Positions 16,598 through 27,521 of a stretch of DNA of 64,000 nucleotides are shown here, one piece after another (the stretch's first letter is position 1; each line of letters begins with the position of its first letter). The stretch spans positions 17,760-81,759 of the forward strand of contig NZ_AUWR01000052.1 in NCBI RefSeq assembly GCF_000455125.1. Reading direction: 5' to 3'. The stretch is from Mycobacterium sp. UM_WGJ. GTDB lineage: Bacteria > Actinomycetota > Actinomycetes > Mycobacteriales > Mycobacteriaceae. The notes under the pieces are model-generated. The model was not told the origin of the DNA. It worked only from the letters and a program-made list of their open reading frames with translations, and did no database searches. A program made the position numbers and the translations under genes.

Positions 16598-17617
16598 ATG
16601 GCCGGTCCCGAGGAGTTGCTGGTCGGTGGCACCGCCGTCCGCTTCACCAGCGGTGACAAGGTGTACTTCCCCCGGCTGGGTGCGGGCGGCACCAAGCGGG
16701 CGCTGGCCGACTACTACCTGGCGGTGGCGACCGGGCCGCTGCTGCACGCCCTGGCCGACCGGCCCAGCCATCTGCAGCGGTTCCCGGACGGCATCGACGG
16801 GGACGAGGTCTACCAGAAGCGGCTGCCGCGTTCGCACCCGGACAACGTGGAGTCCTGCCGGGTGACGTTTCCCTCCGGGCGTACCGCAGACGTGCTCAAG
16901 GTCACCCGGCCCGCCGACATCCTGTGGGCCGTGCAGATGAGCACCGTGACATTCCATCCCTGGCCGGTGCGCTGTCCCGACACCGACCACCCCGACGAGC
17001 TGCGCATCGACCTGGACCCGCAGCCGGGCACCGGTTTCGCGCAGGCCCGTGCGGTCGCGCTGGAGGTGGTGCGCCCGCTGCTCGACGAGCTCGGGCTCAT
17101 CGGCTACGTCAAGACCTCCGGCGGCCGCGGCCTGCACGTCTACCTGCGGATCAAGACCGACTGGGATTTCATCGAGGTCCGCCGGGCCGGCATTGCCCTG
17201 GCCCGCGAGATCGAGCGGCGCGCACCGGAGGCGGTCACTGCCTCGTGGTGGAAGGAAGAACGCGGCGCGCGGATCTTCGTCGACTTCAACCAGAATGCCC
17301 GGGACCGCACCATGGCGTCGGCCTATTCGGTGCGGGCCACGCCGATCGCCACCGTGTCCACGCCGTTGACCTGGGATGAGCTGGCCGACGGCGCCGATCC
17401 CGACGACTTCACGATCAGCACGGTGCCGGACCTGATCGCACGGCGCGGGGACCCGTGGAGCGCCATCGACGACCTCGAACAGTCCCTGGAGCCGCTGCTG
17501 GACATGGTGGCAACCGACGAGGCCCGCGGGTTGGGGGACCTGCCCTACCCGCCGAACTACCCGAAGATGCCGGGCGAACCCAAGCGGGTGCAGCCCAGCC
17601 GGGCGAAATCAGACTGA
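16598..17617 (+). CDS. LigD-type primase-polymerase (Prim-PolC/PolD1)
   Basis: 339 residues. The archaeo-eukaryotic primase fold of LigD polymerase domains is clear: catalytic DxD in LRIDLDPQPG (Asp138, Asp140), the SGGRGLHVYL block, and the third acidic region ARIFVDFNQN with KTDWDF upstream. Mycobacterial homologues fill short gaps, prefer ribonucleotides, and act with LigC. It is stand-alone with no fused ligase or nuclease domain. A C-terminal Lys/Arg tail may bind DNA. The stop overlaps the convergent TetR gene by nine bases. Confidence 0.92.
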   Translation: MAGPEELLVGGTAVRFTSGDKVYFPRLGAGGTKRALADYYLAVATGPLLHALADRPSHLQRFPDGIDGDEVYQKRLPRSHPDNVESCRVTFPSGRTADVLKVTRPADILWAVQMSTVTFHPWPVRCPDTDHPDELRIDLDPQPGTGFAQARAVALEVVRPLLDELGLIGYVKTSGGRGLHVYLRIKTDWDFIEVRRAGIALAREIERRAPEAVTASWWKEERGARIFVDFNQNARDRTMASAYSVRATPIATVSTPLTWDELADGADPDDFTISTVPDLIARRGDPWSAIDDLEQSLEPLLDMVATDEARGLGDLPYPPNYPKMPGEPKRVQPSRAKSD

Positions 17618-18292
17618 CGGCTCCAACAGTCCGATGCAGGTGGCGGTGAGCAGCCGGGTCAATGCGGTGGTGAAGTCCAGATTCCACTCCGGTGGCACCT
17701 GCCGCTCCGCGGCATAGGCGTCGGCCAGTTTGGTCGGTGGGTGCGCCACCTGCCACAGCGGCGCTGCCAGTGAATAGGACGCCAGCAACAGGTCGAAGGC
17801 ACCTTGCTTGCCCAGCCGGGGGAGCGCCTGCAGCAGGGCGTCGGCCATGGTCAGCCCCGCCGCGGTGATCTTTCGGCGGATCTCGATCACCCGCTCGGCG
17901 TCTACCTCATGGTCTAGGTGTAAGTGCAGATTGGCCAGCATGTCGCAGAACAACGGGTCTGCGGCCAACCCGCCGGCCAGGGTGGCGGCCACCCGGTCCG
18001 GCGACATCGTCTCGGACCGTTGCAGCGCGGTGCAAACGGTGTTTGACCAGCCCTCCCAGCTCTCGGCGGCCAGTCGCAGCAGCACCTCTTTGTGCGAGCT
18101 GAAGTAACGCCGTACCGCCGAGTGGTGCACCCCGGCCCTGCGGGCCACCGCGGTCAGGGTCACCGATGCCACGCCGGTCTCTGTGGCCACCGAGCGGGCG
18201 GCCTCCATCAACGCTTCAGCCCGCTGACGCTTGTTCGCGTCGCTGCGGGCGCGTTGGAAGGCGACCTGACGCACAGCGAGAGGATAACGCAC
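17609..18292 (-). CDS. TetR family transcriptional regulator
   Basis: 227 residues from GTG 18292; a second GTG at 18274 would free the operator sequence that covers the first. The helix-turn-helix lies at ~40-65 ([29 protein letters not shown]), the ligand domain beyond. It is divergent from mmpS-mmpL, and two palindromes with the shared half-site GTGCGT lie between them, so it most likely represses that transport operon and itself. The inducer is unknown. This is the usual arrangement for mycobacterial MmpL4/5-type systems controlled by TetR or MarR proteins. Confidence 0.9.
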   Translation of the reverse strand: MRYPLAVRQVAFQRARSDANKRQRAEALMEAARSVATETGVASVTLTAVARRAGVHHSAVRRYFSSHKEVLLRLAAESWEGWSNTVCTALQRSETMSPDRVAATLAGGLAADPLFCDMLANLHLHLDHEVDAERVIEIRRKITAAGLTMADALLQALPRLGKQGAFDLLLASYSLAAPLWQVAHPPTKLADAYAAERQVPPEWNLDFTTALTRLLTATCIGLLEPSV

Positions 18293-18304
18293 ACAATGTG
18301 CGTT
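18286..18304. promoter_or_regulatory. Candidate TetR operator 1
   Basis: Perfect inverted repeat AACGCACA-CAA-TGTGCGTT covering the tetR GTG 18292. The half-site GTGCGT recurs in operator 2, 25 bases to the right. Confidence 0.6.
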
Positions 18305-18329
18305 GCGGGCCTCCGTGGGAGTGCTGTAG

Positions 18330-18345
18330 CGTGCGTTTACGCACG
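18330..18345. promoter_or_regulatory. Candidate TetR operator 2
   Basis: Perfect inverted repeat CGTGCGT-TT-ACGCACG, 48 bases before the putative mmpS start at 18394. It has the same GTGCGT core as operator 1, which supports one regulator binding both. Confidence 0.6.
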
Positions 18346-18393
18346 TTGATGTGGGTTAGGGTATCCAAAGTTTGCTGGTGTGAGGGGACTTCG

Positions 18394-18825
18394 ATTTTCA
18401 AGGTACTGAGCCGGGTGTGGATACCCCTGGTCATAGTGGCTGTGGTCTGTGTCGCCGCGTTCACCGTGACGCGCATCCACGGCCTGTTCGGCTCGGAGAA
18501 GCGCCCCTCCTATTCAGACGGCCAGAACGACGAGACCAAACCGTTCAACCCCAAGCGGTTGACCTATGAGATCTTCGGCCCGCCCGGAACGGTCGCCGAC
18601 ATCAGCTATTTCGACGTCAACTCCGAGCCGCAGCGGGTCCAGGACGTCGCGCTGCCGTGGCAGCTCGAAATCGTCACCACGCTTCCGTCTGTGGTGGGAA
18701 GCATCATGGCGCAGGGCAATAGCAACAGCATCGGCTGCCGTATCACCGTGGACGGAGAGGTGAAGGCGGAACGGATCTCCAACGAGGTCAACGCCTACAC
18801 CTTCTGCCTGCTGAAGGCGGCATGA
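18394..18825 (+). CDS. MmpS family accessory protein
   Basis: 143 residues if started at ATT 18394. One N-terminal membrane segment ([18 protein letters not shown]) is followed by the periplasmic MmpS domain ([38 protein letters not shown]). MmpS proteins work with MmpL exporters of lipids and siderophores. The start is problematic: no ATG, GTG or TTG lies where relatives begin. ATT 18394 is preceded by GAGGGG and gives the usual family length; ATG 18349 would add 15 odd residues ([15 protein letters not shown]); GTG 18415 would cut into the membrane segment. The stop overlaps mmpL by four bases (ATGA). Confidence 0.85.
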   Translation: MFKVLSRVWIPLVIVAVVCVAAFTVTRIHGLFGSEKRPSYSDGQNDETKPFNPKRLTYEIFGPPGTVADISYFDVNSEPQRVQDVALPWQLEIVTTLPSVVGSIMAQGNSNSIGCRITVDGEVKAERISNEVNAYTFCLLKAA

Positions 18826-21731
18826 GCCAGCTCGGTACACCTCGCACCGGCGAGCGGCCGGAGCGACCGTTCATCGCGCGGACCATCCGCCGGTTCGCCA
18901 TACCGATCATCTTGGGGTGGCTGGCGCTGATCGCGGTGCTCGTTGCCACCGTCCCGCCGCTGGAAGAGGTCGGCAAGCAGAACGCCGTGTCGGCGAGCCC
19001 TAAAGACGCCCCCTCCATGCAGGCCATGACCGAGATGGGCAAGGTCTTTCAGGAGTCGGACTCCGACAGCACCGCGATGATCGTGCTGGAGGCCGACCAC
19101 GAACTGGGCGACGCCGAGCACGAGTACTACGCCGAAGTGGTCGAGAAGCTCAAGGCCGACACCGCCCACGTCCAGCACGTGCAGGACTTCTGGGGTGACC
19201 CGATGACCGCCGTCGGCGCCCAAAGCGCTGACGGCCGAGCGACTTACGTGCAGTTGAACCTGGTCGGCAATATCGGCCAGGCGGCGGCGAACGACTCCAT
19301 CGCCGCAGTCCGCGAAATCGTGGACTCGGTCCAGACGCCGCCGGGGCTGACCGTTTATGTCACCGGCACCGCGGCCCTGGCCGCCGACATGAACCATGCC
19401 GGCGACAAGTCGATGTTCAAGATGATGGTGGTCACCATCCTGGTGATCCTGACCATGCTGTTGCTCGTCTACCGGTCGGTCATCACGGTGGCGCTGCTGC
19501 TGGGCATGGTCTATATGGAGCTGAACGCCGCCAGCGGCGTGGTGGCATTCATGGGCCACCACCACTGGGTGGGGTTGACCACGTTCGCCGTCAACCTACT
19601 GGTCTCGCTGGCGATCGCCGCCGGCACCGACTACGCGATCTTTCTGATCGGCCGCTATCACGAGGCGCGCCAAGCCGGCGAGGACCGGGAATCGGCGTAC
19701 TACACGGCTTTTGAAGGCGTCGCGCACGTCATCCTGGGATCCGGTCTGACCATCGCCGGAGCGGTGTTCTGTCTGCACTTCACCCGGATGCCCTACTTCG
19801 TCACGCTGGGCATTCCGTGCGCGGTGGGCATGCTGGTCTCGGTGTTCGCGGCGTTGACGCTGGGCCCGGCGATCATCACGGTCGGCAGCCGGTTCGGCCT
19901 GTTCGACCCCAAGCGCGCGACCAGCACCCGCGGCTGGCGGCGGGTGGCGACGGTGATCGTCCGCTGGCCCGGCCCGGTTCTGGTCGCCTCCCTGGCGGTC
20001 GCGGCGGTCGGCCTGCTGGCGCTGCCGGGATATCAGCCGGCCTACGACGACCGGAAATACATTCCCTCCGACATCCCCGCCAATGAGGGCTTCAACGCCG
20101 CGGACCGGCACTTCTCGCAGTCCCGGATGATGCCCGAGGTGCTGTTGATCGAGGCCGACCACGACCTGCGCAACCCGTCGGACTTCCTGATCATCGACAA
20201 GCTGGCCAAGTCCATCTTCAAGGTCGTCGGGATCTCCCGGGTACAGGCCATCACCCGTCCGCAGGGCACCACACTGGAACACACCTCGATCCCGTTCCAG
20301 ATCAGCATGCAGAACGCCGGCCAACTGCAGACCATGCAGTTCCAGAAGAAGCGCATGGACGACATGCTGACCCAGGCCGAGGCCATGGAGCAGACCATCG
20401 CCACCATGCGCCAGATGTACGGCCACATGAGCCAATTGGCCGGCATCACCCACGAGATGGTCATCGACATGGATGACCTACAGGCCCAGATCTACGAGAT
20501 TCGGGACCACATCGCCGATTTCGAGGACTTCTGGCGGCCGATCCGCAATTACTTCTACTGGGAACCGCACTGCTACGACATCCCGATCTGCTTCTCGCTG
20601 CGCTCGGCGTTCGACATGGTCGACAGCGTTGACCCGATGAGCGAGAGCATGGACAAGATGATCGCGCACATGGGTGACATGGATGCCCTGATGCCGCAGA
20701 TGCTGAGCACCTTCCCGCCGATGATCGACACCATGGAGACCATGCGGATCATGATGCTGACGATGCACAGCACCATGTCCGGGATCTTCGCGCAGATGGA
20801 CGAGATGAGCGACAACGCCACTGCGATGGGCAAGGCGTTCGACGAGTCCAAGAACGACGATTCGTTCTACCTGCCGCCGGAGGTGTTCGAGAACCCGGAC
20901 TTCAAGCGGGCCATGAAGATGTTCATCTCCCCGGACGGCAAGGCCGTCCGGATGATGATCTCGCATCGGGGCAATCCGGCTACCGCCGAAGGCATCTCGC
21001 ACATCGACAAGATCCGGACCGCGGCCGAGGAAGGGCTCAAGGGCACGCCGCTCGAAGACGCCAAGATCTATCTCGGCGGGACCGCGTCGCTGTTCAAGGA
21101 CATGCACGACGGTTCCAACTATGACCTGCTGATCGCCGGAATCGCCTCGCTGTGCCTGATTTTCATCATCATGCTGCTGATCACTCGCGCCCTGATCGCC
21201 GCGTTGGTGATCGTCGGCACCGTGGCGTTGTCGCTGGGTGCGTCGTTCGGGCTGTCGGTGCTGTTCTGGCAGTACATCATCGGTATTCAGCTGCACTGGC
21301 TGGTGCTGGTGATGAGCGTGATCGTCCTGCTGGCGGTGGGGTCGGACTACAACCTGATGCTGGTCGCCCGGTTGAAAGAGGAGATGCACGCCGGGCTGCA
21401 TACCGGCATCATCCGGGCGATGGGCGGCACCGGGAAGGTGGTGACCTCGGCTGGACTGGTGTTCGCCTTCACCATGGCGTCGATGGCCGTCAGTGACCTG
21501 CGCATCATCGGGCAGATCGGCACCACCATCGGTCTGGGGCTGATGTTCGACACGCTGATCGTGCGGGCGTTCATGACGCCGTCGATCGCGGCGCTGCTGG
21601 GACGCTGGTTCTGGTGGCCGATCAACGTGCTGCCGCACGTCGGTGGGAAAGCCGCCCGGCATCGAGAGGCCGCCGCCCTGGCTCGCGGCGAGGGCTCGGA
21701 GGACACCGAGGAGCTGGCCCACAACCGGTAG
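18822..21731 (+). CDS. MmpL family RND transporter (MmpL4/5 type)
   Basis: 969 residues. RND architecture: one membrane segment, a porter domain, a six-helix block with the proton-relay Asp-Tyr pair in [16 protein letters not shown] (~265), a second porter domain, and a second helical block with [15 protein letters not shown] (~840). The second porter holds a long Met-rich coiled coil (~500-680) typical of MmpL4/5. Such pumps export siderophores, lipids or drugs with an MmpS partner, and mmpS overlaps directly upstream. The substrate is unknown. Control by the divergent TetR protein is likely from operator positions. Confidence 0.95.
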   Translation: MSQLGTPRTGERPERPFIARTIRRFAIPIILGWLALIAVLVATVPPLEEVGKQNAVSASPKDAPSMQAMTEMGKVFQESDSDSTAMIVLEADHELGDAEHEYYAEVVEKLKADTAHVQHVQDFWGDPMTAVGAQSADGRATYVQLNLVGNIGQAAANDSIAAVREIVDSVQTPPGLTVYVTGTAALAADMNHAGDKSMFKMMVVTILVILTMLLLVYRSVITVALLLGMVYMELNAASGVVAFMGHHHWVGLTTFAVNLLVSLAIAAGTDYAIFLIGRYHEARQAGEDRESAYYTAFEGVAHVILGSGLTIAGAVFCLHFTRMPYFVTLGIPCAVGMLVSVFAALTLGPAIITVGSRFGLFDPKRATSTRGWRRVATVIVRWPGPVLVASLAVAAVGLLALPGYQPAYDDRKYIPSDIPANEGFNAADRHFSQSRMMPEVLLIEADHDLRNPSDFLIIDKLAKSIFKVVGISRVQAITRPQGTTLEHTSIPFQISMQNAGQLQTMQFQKKRMDDMLTQAEAMEQTIATMRQMYGHMSQLAGITHEMVIDMDDLQAQIYEIRDHIADFEDFWRPIRNYFYWEPHCYDIPICFSLRSAFDMVDSVDPMSESMDKMIAHMGDMDALMPQMLSTFPPMIDTMETMRIMMLTMHSTMSGIFAQMDEMSDNATAMGKAFDESKNDDSFYLPPEVFENPDFKRAMKMFISPDGKAVRMMISHRGNPATAEGISHIDKIRTAAEEGLKGTPLEDAKIYLGGTASLFKDMHDGSNYDLLIAGIASLCLIFIIMLLITRALIAALVIVGTVALSLGASFGLSVLFWQYIIGIQLHWLVLVMSVIVLLAVGSDYNLMLVARLKEEMHAGLHTGIIRAMGGTGKVVTSAGLVFAFTMASMAVSDLRIIGQIGTTIGLGLMFDTLIVRAFMTPSIAALLGRWFWWPINVLPHVGGKAARHREAAALARGEGSEDTEELAHNR

Positions 21732-21772
21732 CCCGATGTGAGCGATCGCATGCGCAGGGAGCCGGAAAACAA

Positions 21773-21810
21773 TTAGGTAGCATGGCTAAAGTTATGTAGC
21801 ATTGCTTACC
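21773..21810. promoter_or_regulatory. Paired GTAGCAT motif, DtxR-like element (weak)
   Basis: TTAGGTAGCATGGCTAAA (21773-21790) is followed by TATGTAGCATTGCTTACC. GTAGCAT is repeated, and the TTAG...CTAA frame resembles IdeR/MntR-type boxes but does not match the 19-base IdeR consensus well. The element is AT-rich compared with its surroundings and lies about 120 bases before the secreted-protein gene at 21931. Confidence 0.25.
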
Positions 21811-21930
21811 GAGTTCGGATGGCTGAGCGACCCTTTTAATGGCGCATTCGCCTCACCTGCTTCACCCGACTCAGCGGTCTCACCGGCGGGTTTAGCGTCC
21901 CAGAACTGACAGAGTGAAAGGGTCCGGGGA

Positions 21931-22422
21931 ATGGCTACAGTGGACTCCATGCGTACGCACCGCTCGCTACTGAGGGGCATCGTCGTGACCGCTGCCGCCG
22001 TGGGCGCAGCCGTGACCGCGGTGCTGCTGCCCGCCACCGCCTCCGCCGACGCGACCGACGACTTCCCGATCCCGCGTCGGGTGATCCGCACCGACTGCAG
22101 TGCCGAGCAGATGCTGGCCGCCAGCCGCGACCTGTCGCCGATCTACTACGAGCGCTACATGATCGACATGCACAACAAGCCGGTCCAGGTGCAGCAGGCC
22201 ACCATCGACAAGATGCACTGGTTCTTCTCGCTGAACCCCGAGCAGCGCCGGGCCTACTCCGAGGAGTTGGCGACCAACTTCGCCGACCCGCTGACGGTGT
22301 CGTGGCCCAACCACGCCAAGATCTTCTTCAACAACAAGGGTGTCGTCGCCAAGTCGACCGAGGCTTGCAGTCAGTACCCGCGCGACGACATGTCGGTGTG
22401 GGACTGGTCCCCCAAGCCGTAA
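21931..22422 (+). CDS. Secreted DUF5078-family protein
   Basis: 163 residues from ATG 21931 (AAGGG upstream); ATG 21949 would give a cleaner signal peptide start ([10 protein letters not shown]). The hydrophobic segment [17 protein letters not shown] ends in ATASA, a likely signal peptidase I site near residue 40. The mature part, ~120 residues with Cys in RTDCSAEQM and TEACSQYP that could pair, resembles the mycobacterial DUF5078 family of exported proteins of unknown function. Another secreted-protein gene follows 10 bases downstream. Confidence 0.75.
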   Translation: MATVDSMRTHRSLLRGIVVTAAAVGAAVTAVLLPATASADATDDFPIPRRVIRTDCSAEQMLAASRDLSPIYYERYMIDMHNKPVQVQQATIDKMHWFFSLNPEQRRAYSEELATNFADPLTVSWPNHAKIFFNNKGVVAKSTEACSQYPRDDMSVWDWSPKP

Positions 22423-22432
22423 CAGGAGACCG

Positions 22433-22996
22433 ATGAACGGTTCCATCCGTCGAGTCATGCGGGTTCTGCTCGTCGCCGGCGCGGCGGGTGGCCTGCTGCT
22501 CGCGGCCCCGGGAGGACCTGCGGGGGCGCAGCCTGCGGGGTTCCCCGATTTTGACGAATTCACCGCGGTCCCGGTGGACAGCTACATCTCCACGGGCCCC
22601 AAGGGGCCGGGACGCTGGGTGAACTTCTCCACGCCCTACAACGTCGCCTGCCAATTCGACGCCATCGACCCGCCCGCGGGATCGTCGCAGGCCATCATGT
22701 GCGACGGCGACATGCCGGGCCTGGCCAACGCGCCGCTGGGCTCGGGCGCCCCGGTGCCGGGCGGGTGTGTGATCGGGACGGTGCGCTCTCAGGGCGCGGC
22801 GGGTCTGCGGCTGAACCGCGAATCGACCGGTTGCGGCCGCCAGTTCTCCAACGGAGCTTTCCTGGGCGTCGGGCAGAAGCTGTCGTACGGCAACGTCACC
22901 TGTGCGGTGGGCACCGACCAGCTCGTCGCCTGCCTGGACACCTCGCTGGGGCATCACGGGTTCGTGCTGAGCCCCTCGGGCAGCACGGCGTTCTAG
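22433..22996 (+). CDS. Secreted protein of unknown function
   Basis: 187 residues from ATG 22433 with AGGAG seven bases upstream. A signal peptide (VMRVLLVAGAAGGLLLAAPGGPAGA) is followed by ~155 residues with six cysteines (for example VACQFDAI, IMCDGD, GGCVIG, TGCGRQF, VTCAVG, VACLDT), probably three disulfides in the envelope. The GQKLSYGNVTCAVG and GHHGFVLSPSGSTAF patterns recur in small mycobacterial exported proteins. No enzyme motif is seen. It probably shares a transcript with the DUF5078 gene upstream. Confidence 0.75.
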   Translation: MNGSIRRVMRVLLVAGAAGGLLLAAPGGPAGAQPAGFPDFDEFTAVPVDSYISTGPKGPGRWVNFSTPYNVACQFDAIDPPAGSSQAIMCDGDMPGLANAPLGSGAPVPGGCVIGTVRSQGAAGLRLNRESTGCGRQFSNGAFLGVGQKLSYGNVTCAVGTDQLVACLDTSLGHHGFVLSPSGSTAF

Positions 22997-23026
22997 GGGT
23001 TCTCGGACTGCCCGGGCCCGCCTGCG

Positions 23027-24355
23027 CTACCGGTCGATGGTGAACGTGGTGGTGTAGGTCCGCGGGTGATATGGCGGCGGCGGGGCATCTGGCCCGACCG
23101 GCCAGCCCTCAGGCGTCGGCCACGTGCTGACCCGCATCGTGACCTGCTCTTGTCCGTTGGGAAGCGTCTCGACATTGACGATGCTCGGCCCGTACGGGAC
23201 GGCCGGCTGATTGCCGGGGCTCGGGATGAAACCGGGGCCGGTGAGGTCTTGCGGGGGAGCCTGCAGCAGGCCCTGGGGGCTGCCCGCGGTGACGCCCACG
23301 ACCTGGCCGCCATCGCTCGCGCTGGCCAACAGATACCCGCCTTGGGGCAGCGGCACGATCTGGTTCTCCCGGTTGGCGGGCCCGAGATTGTTGAAGGCAC
23401 CGACCTCATGCAGGCTGTTCATCCAGGCATGGGGCGGGTCGCCGGCAGCGACCGGAGCCGACTGCCACAGGGCGCGCTGACCGTCTTGCCCCATGTTTCC
23501 GACGATCATCATGGTCCCGGAGGCCTGGTCGTAGACACCGCTGGCCTGCGAGATGCCCACCTTGGTGTCTGAGCCGAGCGGGGTGCCCAGCAGCGGTCCC
23601 AGATCCGTTGCCGGATCGGCCAGGTTCTGCACCCGAGATTCCGGGGCGATGTAGTTGTCCGGTGAGGTCCCGGGCCCGTACGGCCGGACACTGTAGAACG
23701 CGTATTGCTGACCGTCGGGGCCGACCGCGGTGCCGGTCGGCAGTGCCCGGAAACCGTCATCGACGGGAAACGGGTTATCGATGTCGGGCTGTCCGGGGAG
23801 CTGCAGGCGGGGGTGGCCGCTCTCCGGGTCCCCGGTGATGACGATGCCGGTGCCCGGGATCGTCGCGCCCAGGTCATAGGGCGAACCGTCCTGCTTCTCC
23901 GGCATCGGTGGGCTGCCCACGCCCGCGATCGTGGGGTCGTGCTGGCCGTCGGCCGGAATCGTGTTGTCCACCAGGCGGATATGCGGGTCCTGACCGTCCG
24001 CGCCGCTGCCCAGCCGGTAGTCATTGGTCAAGGTCTGCACCAGCTGCGTCCGATGCCGGCTGTCGGTGGCGGCGTCGGAGACCACCCGGTGGATCTCGCG
24101 GGTCTTGGCGGTCAGGAATCGCTGGAACTGGCGGGACCCGGCGGGGGTGTCCAGGCCTGGCCAGGTGGCGGCCGACTCGCGGATCTCGGACTCGATGGCG
24201 TCGAGCCGTTGCCGCGAACTCACGGTGTTGCGCACGGCCTGCTGCAGGATGGTCTGGAACTGTTTGTCGGCCGCTACCGATGCCGCCAGCCGGTTCGCGA
24301 GCTCCACTTCACGCGCGCGCGCCGCATCCGCGAAGCCACCGAGGTTCTCGGCCAT
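23027..24355 (-). CDS. DUF4226-type protein with C-terminal repetitive beta domain
   Basis: 442 residues. Residues 1-110 are helical (ARAREVELANRLAASVAADK, ESEIRESAATWPGLDTPAG), matching the DUF4226 region found in mycobacterial proteins. The rest is Gly/Pro/Asp-rich and strand-prone (GTGIVITGDPESGHPRLQLPG, TGTAVGPDGQQYAFYSVRP, QIVPLPQGGYLLASASDGG), suggesting a propeller-like or solenoid domain. No signal peptide is seen, although DUF4226 proteins are sometimes linked to ESX-type export. No catalytic motif. The lucA stop lies upstream, 30 bases before its start. Confidence 0.65.
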   Translation of the reverse strand: MAENLGGFADAARAREVELANRLAASVAADKQFQTILQQAVRNTVSSRQRLDAIESEIRESAATWPGLDTPAGSRQFQRFLTAKTREIHRVVSDAATDSRHRTQLVQTLTNDYRLGSGADGQDPHIRLVDNTIPADGQHDPTIAGVGSPPMPEKQDGSPYDLGATIPGTGIVITGDPESGHPRLQLPGQPDIDNPFPVDDGFRALPTGTAVGPDGQQYAFYSVRPYGPGTSPDNYIAPESRVQNLADPATDLGPLLGTPLGSDTKVGISQASGVYDQASGTMMIVGNMGQDGQRALWQSAPVAAGDPPHAWMNSLHEVGAFNNLGPANRENQIVPLPQGGYLLASASDGGQVVGVTAGSPQGLLQAPPQDLTGPGFIPSPGNQPAVPYGPSIVNVETLPNGQEQVTMRVSTWPTPEGWPVGPDAPPPPYHPRTYTTTFTIDR

Positions 24356-24385
24356 AGCGAACAGGGTAGCCGGGCGGGATCGGGC

Positions 24386-25111
24386 TTACTGGTCCTTTTT
24401 CGCCCGGCGCTTGCCGGACGGGCGCAGCTTGCCCTCGTCGGTTGGGGCCGGCTCGTCGGCGTCGACGCCCGTCGACTCGAGGATCTCGGTGGCGTCGGGC
24501 TCGCCATCGGCCTCGTCGGCGTCAGCGTCCTCGGGCTCATTCGCGGCCTCGTCATCGACCTTGGTCTCGTCGGCGTCAGCGTCCTCGGTCTTCGCGTCGC
24601 CGGACTTCTTGCCCCGGCGCCGACCCTGCTTGGGCTGCTTTTCGACCTTGGGTTTGAGCGGTTTGGGCGGCGGCGGAGGCATTTCGGCGACGAATGCCAG
24701 ATAGAACGCACCGATCCCCAACAGGGCGATCGCGGCTGCGGCCCCGTAGATCCCGAACAGCCACACGCCGAAGCTGTCCAGCGACAGCCAGATCTCACTG
24801 ACCGCGGTGCCGACGATCAACGCTGCGGCCACCAGATGCGCCACGATCGAGCCGGTCCGCAGTGACAGCGCAAGCTGCGGGGTGCCGTACTCGGGCTTGC
24901 GCGACTGCTTCAACACCGCCGCAACCGGCAGGGCCATCCCCCCGACCAGCAGTCCGAGCAGAACTCGCATCACGGTGCCCAACACATGCGGGCTGAAGCC
25001 GGTCAGCTCCCACCACCGCGGCAGGACGAAGAGGAAATACAGAATGGCGGCGAGAGTCGAGAGCGACGCGTGCCAAACCGTGGCGACGGTACGACTCACG
25101 CCACCTCCCAT
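24386..25111 (-). CDS. lucA: Lipid uptake coordinator LucA-like membrane protein
   Basis: 241 residues. Four hydrophobic segments lie between residues 15 and 145 (LSTLAAILYFLFVL, VLLGLLVGGMALPVAAVL, IVAHLVAAALIVGTAVSEI, IALLGIGAFYLAFVAEM). A Pro/Lys-rich linker (PPPPPKPLKPKVEKQPKQ) and a long acidic tail (DADADETKVDDEAANEPEDA) ending KRRAKKDQ follow. Position next to tRNA-Ser, ffs and the aspartate aminotransferase matches M. tuberculosis Rv3723, named LucA, which stabilises Mce1/Mce4 subunits and coordinates fatty acid and cholesterol uptake. The assignment rests on synteny and architecture. Confidence 0.8.
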   Translation of the reverse strand: MGGGVSRTVATVWHASLSTLAAILYFLFVLPRWWELTGFSPHVLGTVMRVLLGLLVGGMALPVAAVLKQSRKPEYGTPQLALSLRTGSIVAHLVAAALIVGTAVSEIWLSLDSFGVWLFGIYGAAAAIALLGIGAFYLAFVAEMPPPPPKPLKPKVEKQPKQGRRRGKKSGDAKTEDADADETKVDDEAANEPEDADADEADGEPDATEILESTGVDADEPAPTDEGKLRPSGKRRAKKDQ

Positions 25112-25135
25112 GCTCGTCAGCTAGTGATTCAGGTG

Positions 25136-25221
25136 CGGAGGATAGGGGATTTGAACCCCTGAGGGCTATTAACCCAACCCGCGTTCCAGGCGAGCGCCAT
25201 AGGCCACTAGGCGAATCCTCC
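25136..25221 (-). tRNA. tRNA-Ser (anticodon GGA)
   Basis: Class II tRNA on the minus strand. The acceptor GGAGGAT (5' end at 25221) pairs with ATCCTCC (25143-25137), discriminator G at 25136. The T arm is AGGGG-TTCAAAT-CCCCT. The anticodon loop CTGGAAC contains GGA, reading UCC/UCU, with stem CTCGC/GCGGG including a U-G pair, and a long variable arm. CCA is not encoded, unlike the other tRNA-Ser in this window. Confidence 0.95.
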
Positions 25222-25323
25222 GTCGGCAATGGTAGCTGAGTCCGTTGCGTGCCCCGCGCGCCGCTCGTCCTGCCAGGCTTAGCCGCTCGTCCCGCCCGGC
25301 TTCGCCGCGCTCGCGACCACCGC

Positions 25324-26757
<1,434 letters not shown>

Positions 26758-26768
26758 CACATTGCGGA

Positions 26769-26807
26769 ATTCGGCGTCGGTGCGGCCGTCGCCGAATAGA
26801 GTTTTTT
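26769..26807 (+). terminator. Rho-independent terminator after the aminotransferase
   Basis: 8-bp stem ATTCGGCG (26769-26776)/CGCCGAAT (26790-26797) with a 13-base loop, then TTTTTT at 26802-26807. It begins 11 bases after the stop codon. Confidence 0.85.
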
Positions 26808-26855
26808 GACAGTTGATTCAGCAAACCCGTTGATTTGCCGGTGGAGGCGCGAGAA

Positions 26856-27467
26856 ATGTCGATCAAGGTCGGTGCCTTCGGCTGCGCGGTGGTGGCGCTA
26901 GGGCTGCTGGGTCTGGGCCAGGTTCCGGCGGCGCAGGCCGGACCGGAACGGCCGGTCGAACCGCCGTCGGTGCCGGCCGCCGATCCCATTGCCGCCGAAG
27001 CGGAACTGTTGCCGCCGAGGGCCGCCGAACAACTCGATGCCTTTCGCCACGATGCCGCCGAGGGCGCACTGGGAAATCCGGTGATGTATGGCGACGGCCA
27101 GTGTTATCCGCTGGTGCAGCAATACATCCAGACGCTCGGTTCATGGCGCAACAGAGACCCCAGCGGCAATGCCTTCGATCTCTACGAGCATTTCCCCACC
27201 AACGGTCTGGGCCAATACTTCGACCAGGTGCCGTTCGACGGTGGTCTGAACGCACCGCGGGTCGGGGACGTCGTGGTCTACGGCCCCGGCGGGTTTGTCA
27301 GTGAACACGGGCATGCCGGGGTGGTCACGGCGGTGCGGGGCAGCGGCAGCCTGCTGCGCTATGAGGTCGCCGAACAGAACTCCGGCGGCCGGTTGTTCGT
27401 GACGCTGAACTGGCGTGACGTCGGGCCCATGTGGAACACGCTGGGGTATCTGCGCCCGAAACCGTAG
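26856..27467 (+). CDS. Secreted CHAP-like (NlpC/P60-type fold) protein
   Basis: 203 residues from ATG 26856, with GGAGG nine bases upstream. A signal peptide ends near AAQA (residue 28). A Pro/Ala linker precedes a domain with candidate catalytic Cys83 (GDGQCYPLVQQY) and His153 (SEHGHAGVVTAV), then a polar third residue in VAEQNSGGRL. This order, with RVGDVVVYG between, fits CHAP-domain peptidoglycan amidases or endopeptidases. It stands between two strongly conserved genes and, as I recall, has no counterpart at this place in M. tuberculosis. The enzymatic role is an inference from motif spacing. Confidence 0.7.
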   Translation: MSIKVGAFGCAVVALGLLGLGQVPAAQAGPERPVEPPSVPAADPIAAEAELLPPRAAEQLDAFRHDAAEGALGNPVMYGDGQCYPLVQQYIQTLGSWRNRDPSGNAFDLYEHFPTNGLGQYFDQVPFDGGLNAPRVGDVVVYGPGGFVSEHGHAGVVTAVRGSGSLLRYEVAEQNSGGRLFVTLNWRDVGPMWNTLGYLRPKP

Positions 27468-27521
27468 TGCTTCGCCTGCCGGGCCTGCACTCGCGTCGGG
27501 CTGAGCAAGTACCCTGCTGGC

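Noticed and set aside
14017-16695. Very long open frame on the minus strand across the dehalogenase and ligC genes
   Set aside because: It lies opposite genes with clear catalytic motifs, has no recognisable domain, and its composition is that of antisense frames in GC-rich DNA.
25240-25320. GC-rich repeats of CGCTCGTCC type before ffs, also seen near 40590
   Set aside because: Short and imperfect similarity only; too weak to claim a repeat family from this window alone.
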